From assembly GCA_030623035.1 (NCBI GenBank), contig JAUXFK010000034.1, forward strand, positions 1 to 16,072: a stretch of 16,072 nucleotides of DNA, read 5' to 3'. This DNA comes from Deltaproteobacteria bacterium. Its GTDB lineage: Bacteria; Desulfobacterota; UBA8473. Positions 13,014 through 16,072 of this stretch are shown one piece after another; positions within the stretch are counted from its first letter, which is position 1; the number at the start of each line of letters is the position of its first letter. The position numbers were made by a program, and so were the translations under genes. A model generated the notes under the pieces. The model was not told the DNA's origin and made no database searches. It was given only the letters and a program-made list of their open reading frames with translations.

Positions 13014-15458
13014 ATGGCTAAATCTCTGGTTATTGTTGAGTCACCTGCTAAAGCGAATACAATAGAAAAGTTCCTGGGTAAAGACTTTTTGGTTATGGCT
13101 TCTATGGGGCATGTCAGGGCACTTCCAAGCAAGCCCGGTTCTGTAGATATTGAGAATGATTTTGAACCTAAATACCAGGTATTACCTCAGCGAAAGAAAG
13201 ATATTTCTCGAATAAAGAAAGCAGTAAAAAACTGTGAGAACATATACCTGGCCACTGATTTAGATCGGGAGGGCGAGGCTATTGCCTGGCATCTATTGGA
13301 GATTTTGGGATTAAATAATGGAAAAGCCCAGAAAAAAGGAGACGTTTCACCTTCGGTTTCAGTCAAAAGGATAACATTTTATGAAATCACAAAAGAGGCT
13401 GTCCAGAATGCGATAAAAAATCCTCGGGATATCATTCAATATCTGGTAAACGCTCAACAGGCCAGGGTAGTATTAGACTACCTTTTTGGATTTAATTTGA
13501 GTCCTTTTTTATGGAAGAAGGTACGAAATGGTCTTTCTGCTGGACGAGTCCAGTCAGTTGCTTTGAGGTTAATTTGTGAGAGAGAAGAGGAGATTGAGAA
13601 ATTTAAACCAAAGGAATATTGGACGATCTCCTCTAAACTCTCAACCGAAAAAGAACCCGTCCAGGCTACGAGCTTCAAAGCTACATTGGTTGAGATTGAT
13701 GGCAAGAAACTAAAGAAGTTCTCAATCAACAATGAAGAGCATGCCAAAAGGGTTGTTAAAGAACTTAAAGGTGCGAAATACCATGTTTTAGAGATAAAAG
13801 AAAAAGAAGCTTTCAAGACCCCTCCGCCTCCTTTTACGACGAGCACATTGCAACAGGAGGCGTTTAGAAAGTTAGGTTTCAGTGCAAAAAAGACGATGTC
13901 GATAGCCCAGAAACTTTACGAAGGAATCGAGATACAAGGAGAAAGTGTTGGTCTGATTACCTATATGAGGACGGATAGTTTCAATCTTTCACAGAGTGTT
14001 CTAGTTCAGGCGAAAACGATAATAGCCAAAATGTTCGGAGATCAATATGCATTAAAGACACCGCGTTATTTTAAAAATAAGGCAAAAAATATACAAGAAG
14101 CTCATGAAGCTATAAGACCAACAGATTTAGACAATAAACCAGAAGAGTTAAAGGCTTTTTTAACTCCTGATCAATGGAAGTTATATGCGCTTATTTGGAG
14201 ACGTACAATTGCATGTCAAATGGCCAAAGCTAAACAAAATACAGTCGTAGTAGATATTGCTGCTAAAGAAACTTATATTTTTCGTGCCTCTGGCTCTATA
14301 ATAGAGTTTCCAGGTTTTATGAAGGTCTATGAGGAGAGTAAAGATAATAGTATCAAAGATAAAGAGGATGTACTACCATCTTTGAATAAAGGACAGGATC
14401 TGTACCTAATAGAGCTTCTTCCAAATCAACATTTTACAATCCCTCCTCATCGTTATACGGAAGCCTCACTTATAAAAATCTTAGAAGAATATGGGATAGG
14501 ACGTCCATCTACATATGCTACGATAATGTCTACTCTTCAAATTCGAGGTTATGTAAATATGATTGATCGACATTTACATCCGGAAGATATCGGGATGACT
14601 GTCAACAAGTTGTTGGTTACCCATTTTGATCGATATGTTGATTATGACTTTACTGCTAAGATGGAAGATGATCTTGATCAAATAGCAAAGGGTAAAATCG
14701 ATTGGCGTCCGATTATACATCAGTTTTGGTTCCCTTTTTTTGAATTAATTAAGGAAAAGGATATTGAGGTTAAAAAGTCAGATATAGTTGATGAAAAAAC
14801 AGATGAAAAATGCCCTCAATGCAGTAGTGACCTTGTCATTAAATTAGGGCGATACGGTAAATTCTATGCTTGTAAAGGATACCCTAAATGCAGGTTTGTA
14901 AAACCCTTAGAGGAAATGGCTGAAGAACCGTCTGCAAGCTCAGAAATATGTGAAAAATGCGGCAAACAAATGGTAATAAAGAATGGAAGGTATGGTAAGT
15001 TTTTGGCTTGCCTGGGATATCCTGAGTGTAAAAACACCAAAGGGATTTTTAAATATAAGAATGGAAAGTCCCAAGTTAGAGAAAAAATAACGAACGAAAT
15101 ATGCGAAAAATGTGGTGGTAATCTTGTAATTAAAAGCACTCGTTATGGGGGCAGATTTCTCTCTTGTCAGAATTATCCAAAATGTAAGAATGCAAAGCCG
15201 CTTTGCACTGGGGTTAAATGTCCACAACCTGATTGTGATGGAGATGTTGTGGAGAGGAGTTCAAAAAAAGGAAGAACTTTTTTTGGATGCAGTAATTATC
15301 CTGATTGCAATTTCATTATCTGGAATAGACCTATAGCAGAAAAATGTCCCGATTGCGGGATGCTGTTTTTATTAGAAAAGGTTAGTAGAGGCAATAGAAA
15401 GACACTTGAATGTTTTAATAATGAATGTAAATACAGCAGGGAACAAGAAGTTGAATAG
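13014..15458 (+). CDS. topA: DNA topoisomerase I (type IA)
   Basis: 814-aa topoisomerase that relaxes negative supercoils by passing one strand through a break in the other. The Toprim domain has VIVESPAKANTIEKFLG with Glu9 and the acidic motif TDLDREGEA (Asp82, Asp84, Glu86). Core motifs are GLSAGRVQSVALRLI, the active-site Tyr317 in TYMRTDS, and EAHEAIRPTD. The C-terminal tail holds five four-cysteine zinc ribbons beginning at about Cys600, 646, 697, 736 and 778. The first three share a repeated pattern (CxxC, RYGKF-like, C, YPxC). Start: GGAGAAG just before ATG, 55 nt after dprA, so probably one transcript. The gap has a short AAATGG/CCATTT repeat at 12964-12984 without a T-run. The gene faces the rRNA operon head-on. 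Confidence 0.98.
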   Translation: MAKSLVIVESPAKANTIEKFLGKDFLVMASMGHVRALPSKPGSVDIENDFEPKYQVLPQRKKDISRIKKAVKNCENIYLATDLDREGEAIAWHLLEILGLNNGKAQKKGDVSPSVSVKRITFYEITKEAVQNAIKNPRDIIQYLVNAQQARVVLDYLFGFNLSPFLWKKVRNGLSAGRVQSVALRLICEREEEIEKFKPKEYWTISSKLSTEKEPVQATSFKATLVEIDGKKLKKFSINNEEHAKRVVKELKGAKYHVLEIKEKEAFKTPPPPFTTSTLQQEAFRKLGFSAKKTMSIAQKLYEGIEIQGESVGLITYMRTDSFNLSQSVLVQAKTIIAKMFGDQYALKTPRYFKNKAKNIQEAHEAIRPTDLDNKPEELKAFLTPDQWKLYALIWRRTIACQMAKAKQNTVVVDIAAKETYIFRASGSIIEFPGFMKVYEESKDNSIKDKEDVLPSLNKGQDLYLIELLPNQHFTIPPHRYTEASLIKILEEYGIGRPSTYATIMSTLQIRGYVNMIDRHLHPEDIGMTVNKLLVTHFDRYVDYDFTAKMEDDLDQIAKGKIDWRPIIHQFWFPFFELIKEKDIEVKKSDIVDEKTDEKCPQCSSDLVIKLGRYGKFYACKGYPKCRFVKPLEEMAEEPSASSEICEKCGKQMVIKNGRYGKFLACLGYPECKNTKGIFKYKNGKSQVREKITNEICEKCGGNLVIKSTRYGGRFLSCQNYPKCKNAKPLCTGVKCPQPDCDGDVVERSSKKGRTFFGCSNYPDCNFIIWNRPIAEKCPDCGMLFLLEKVSRGNRKTLECFNNECKYSREQEVE

Positions 15459-15501
15459 AAAAAGCCATCTAAATGCTATAAATGCATTAGATGGCTTTTT
15501 T
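15459..15501. terminator. Bidirectional rho-independent terminator between topA and the rRNA operon
   Basis: GCCATCT and AGATGGC (15464-15470 and 15489-15495), extended by further pairing with one bulged A, form a stem of about 12 bp around a 7-nt AT-rich loop. A T-run follows on the plus strand (15496-15501) and an A-run precedes it (15459-15463), which is the T-run for the minus strand. It begins right after the topA stop and ends a few bases before the 3' end of 5S rRNA, so it can serve both convergent transcripts. Confidence 0.9.
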
Positions 15502-15507
15502 ATAGTT

Positions 15508-15624
15508 TCTCGGCGGTGACTTACTCTCCCACCTCGTTGCCAAAGCAGTACCATCAGCGCTGGAGGGCTTAACTTCCGTGTTCGATATGGGAACGGGTGT
15601 ATCCCCTCCGCTATAATCACCGAA
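15508..15624 (-). rRNA. rrf: 5S ribosomal RNA
   Basis: The reverse complement gives a 5S-like molecule of about 117 nt. The terminal helix pairs CGGTGAT near the 5' end with GTCACCG near the 3' end, and the conserved loop segments CCCGTTCCCAT, CGAACACGGAAGTTAAGC and GGTGGGAGAGTA are present. Ends are estimated from the terminal helix and may be off by a few bases. It is the last gene of the rRNA operon, about 26 nt after 23S. Confidence 0.95.
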
Positions 15625-15650
15625 AAATCAATTTTTAATGAATAAGATTA

Positions 15651-16072
<422 letters not shown>

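Noticed and set aside
15372..15620. 82-aa minus-strand open frame
   Set aside because: It runs through the 5S rRNA gene, the terminator and the end of topA, and has no ribosome site; not a gene.

Overview
The window looks like a piece of chromosome from an anaerobic bacterium, probably of the deltaproteobacterial (Desulfobacterota) type. This is an inference. It rests on moderate-to-low GC, dense paralogous acyl-CoA dehydrogenases and enoyl-CoA hydratases beside a cobalamin-binding mutase subunit, and a dprA-topA pair next to an rRNA operon. No phage, transposon or CRISPR signal was seen, and no tRNA was recognised by eye.

Layout. (1) Positions 248-5882, + strand: a six-gene acyl-CoA operon in the order crotonase-fold enzyme, acyl-CoA dehydrogenase (ACAD), enoyl-CoA hydratase, ACAD, ACAD, stand-alone B12-binding mutase subunit. 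A divergent gene may start at the extreme left edge. (2) Positions 5948-9200, - strand: a SAM methyltransferase overlapping a family-4 glycosyltransferase, then a small two-helix membrane protein and a second SAM methyltransferase. A near-consensus sigma-70 promoter precedes the second methyltransferase. This resembles a surface-glycan or lipid-modification group. (3) Positions 9384-11562, - strand: a peptidase-U32 family tRNA-hydroxylation-type protein followed 16 nt later by a medium-chain zinc dehydrogenase. (4) Positions 11864-15458, + strand: dprA and topA. (5) Positions 15508-16072, - strand: 5S rRNA and the 3' end of 23S rRNA, running toward topA, with one bidirectional terminator between them.

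How the genes may work together. The left operon encodes a partial beta-oxidation-like route. ACADs introduce a double bond and the second crotonase (both catalytic glutamates present) hydrates it. The first crotonase has lost both glutamates but keeps an aspartate typical of PaaG/enoyl-CoA isomerases, so it probably shifts double bonds. The two tandem ACADs are close paralogues and both have Asp where the general-base Glu is expected. The B12 subunit has a complete DxHxxG...SxL...GG motif but its catalytic large subunit is not in the window. Together this suggests dedicated processing of a branched or cyclic acyl-CoA involving a carbon-skeleton rearrangement. The substrate cannot be read from the sequence. 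No thiolase, 3-hydroxyacyl-CoA dehydrogenase, CoA ligase or ETF is present here.

The most notable points are the catalytic-residue substitutions in the operon, the orphan B12 subunit, and a truncated-lobe dehydrogenase next to the U32 protein. I did not find convincing evidence of a wholly new system.
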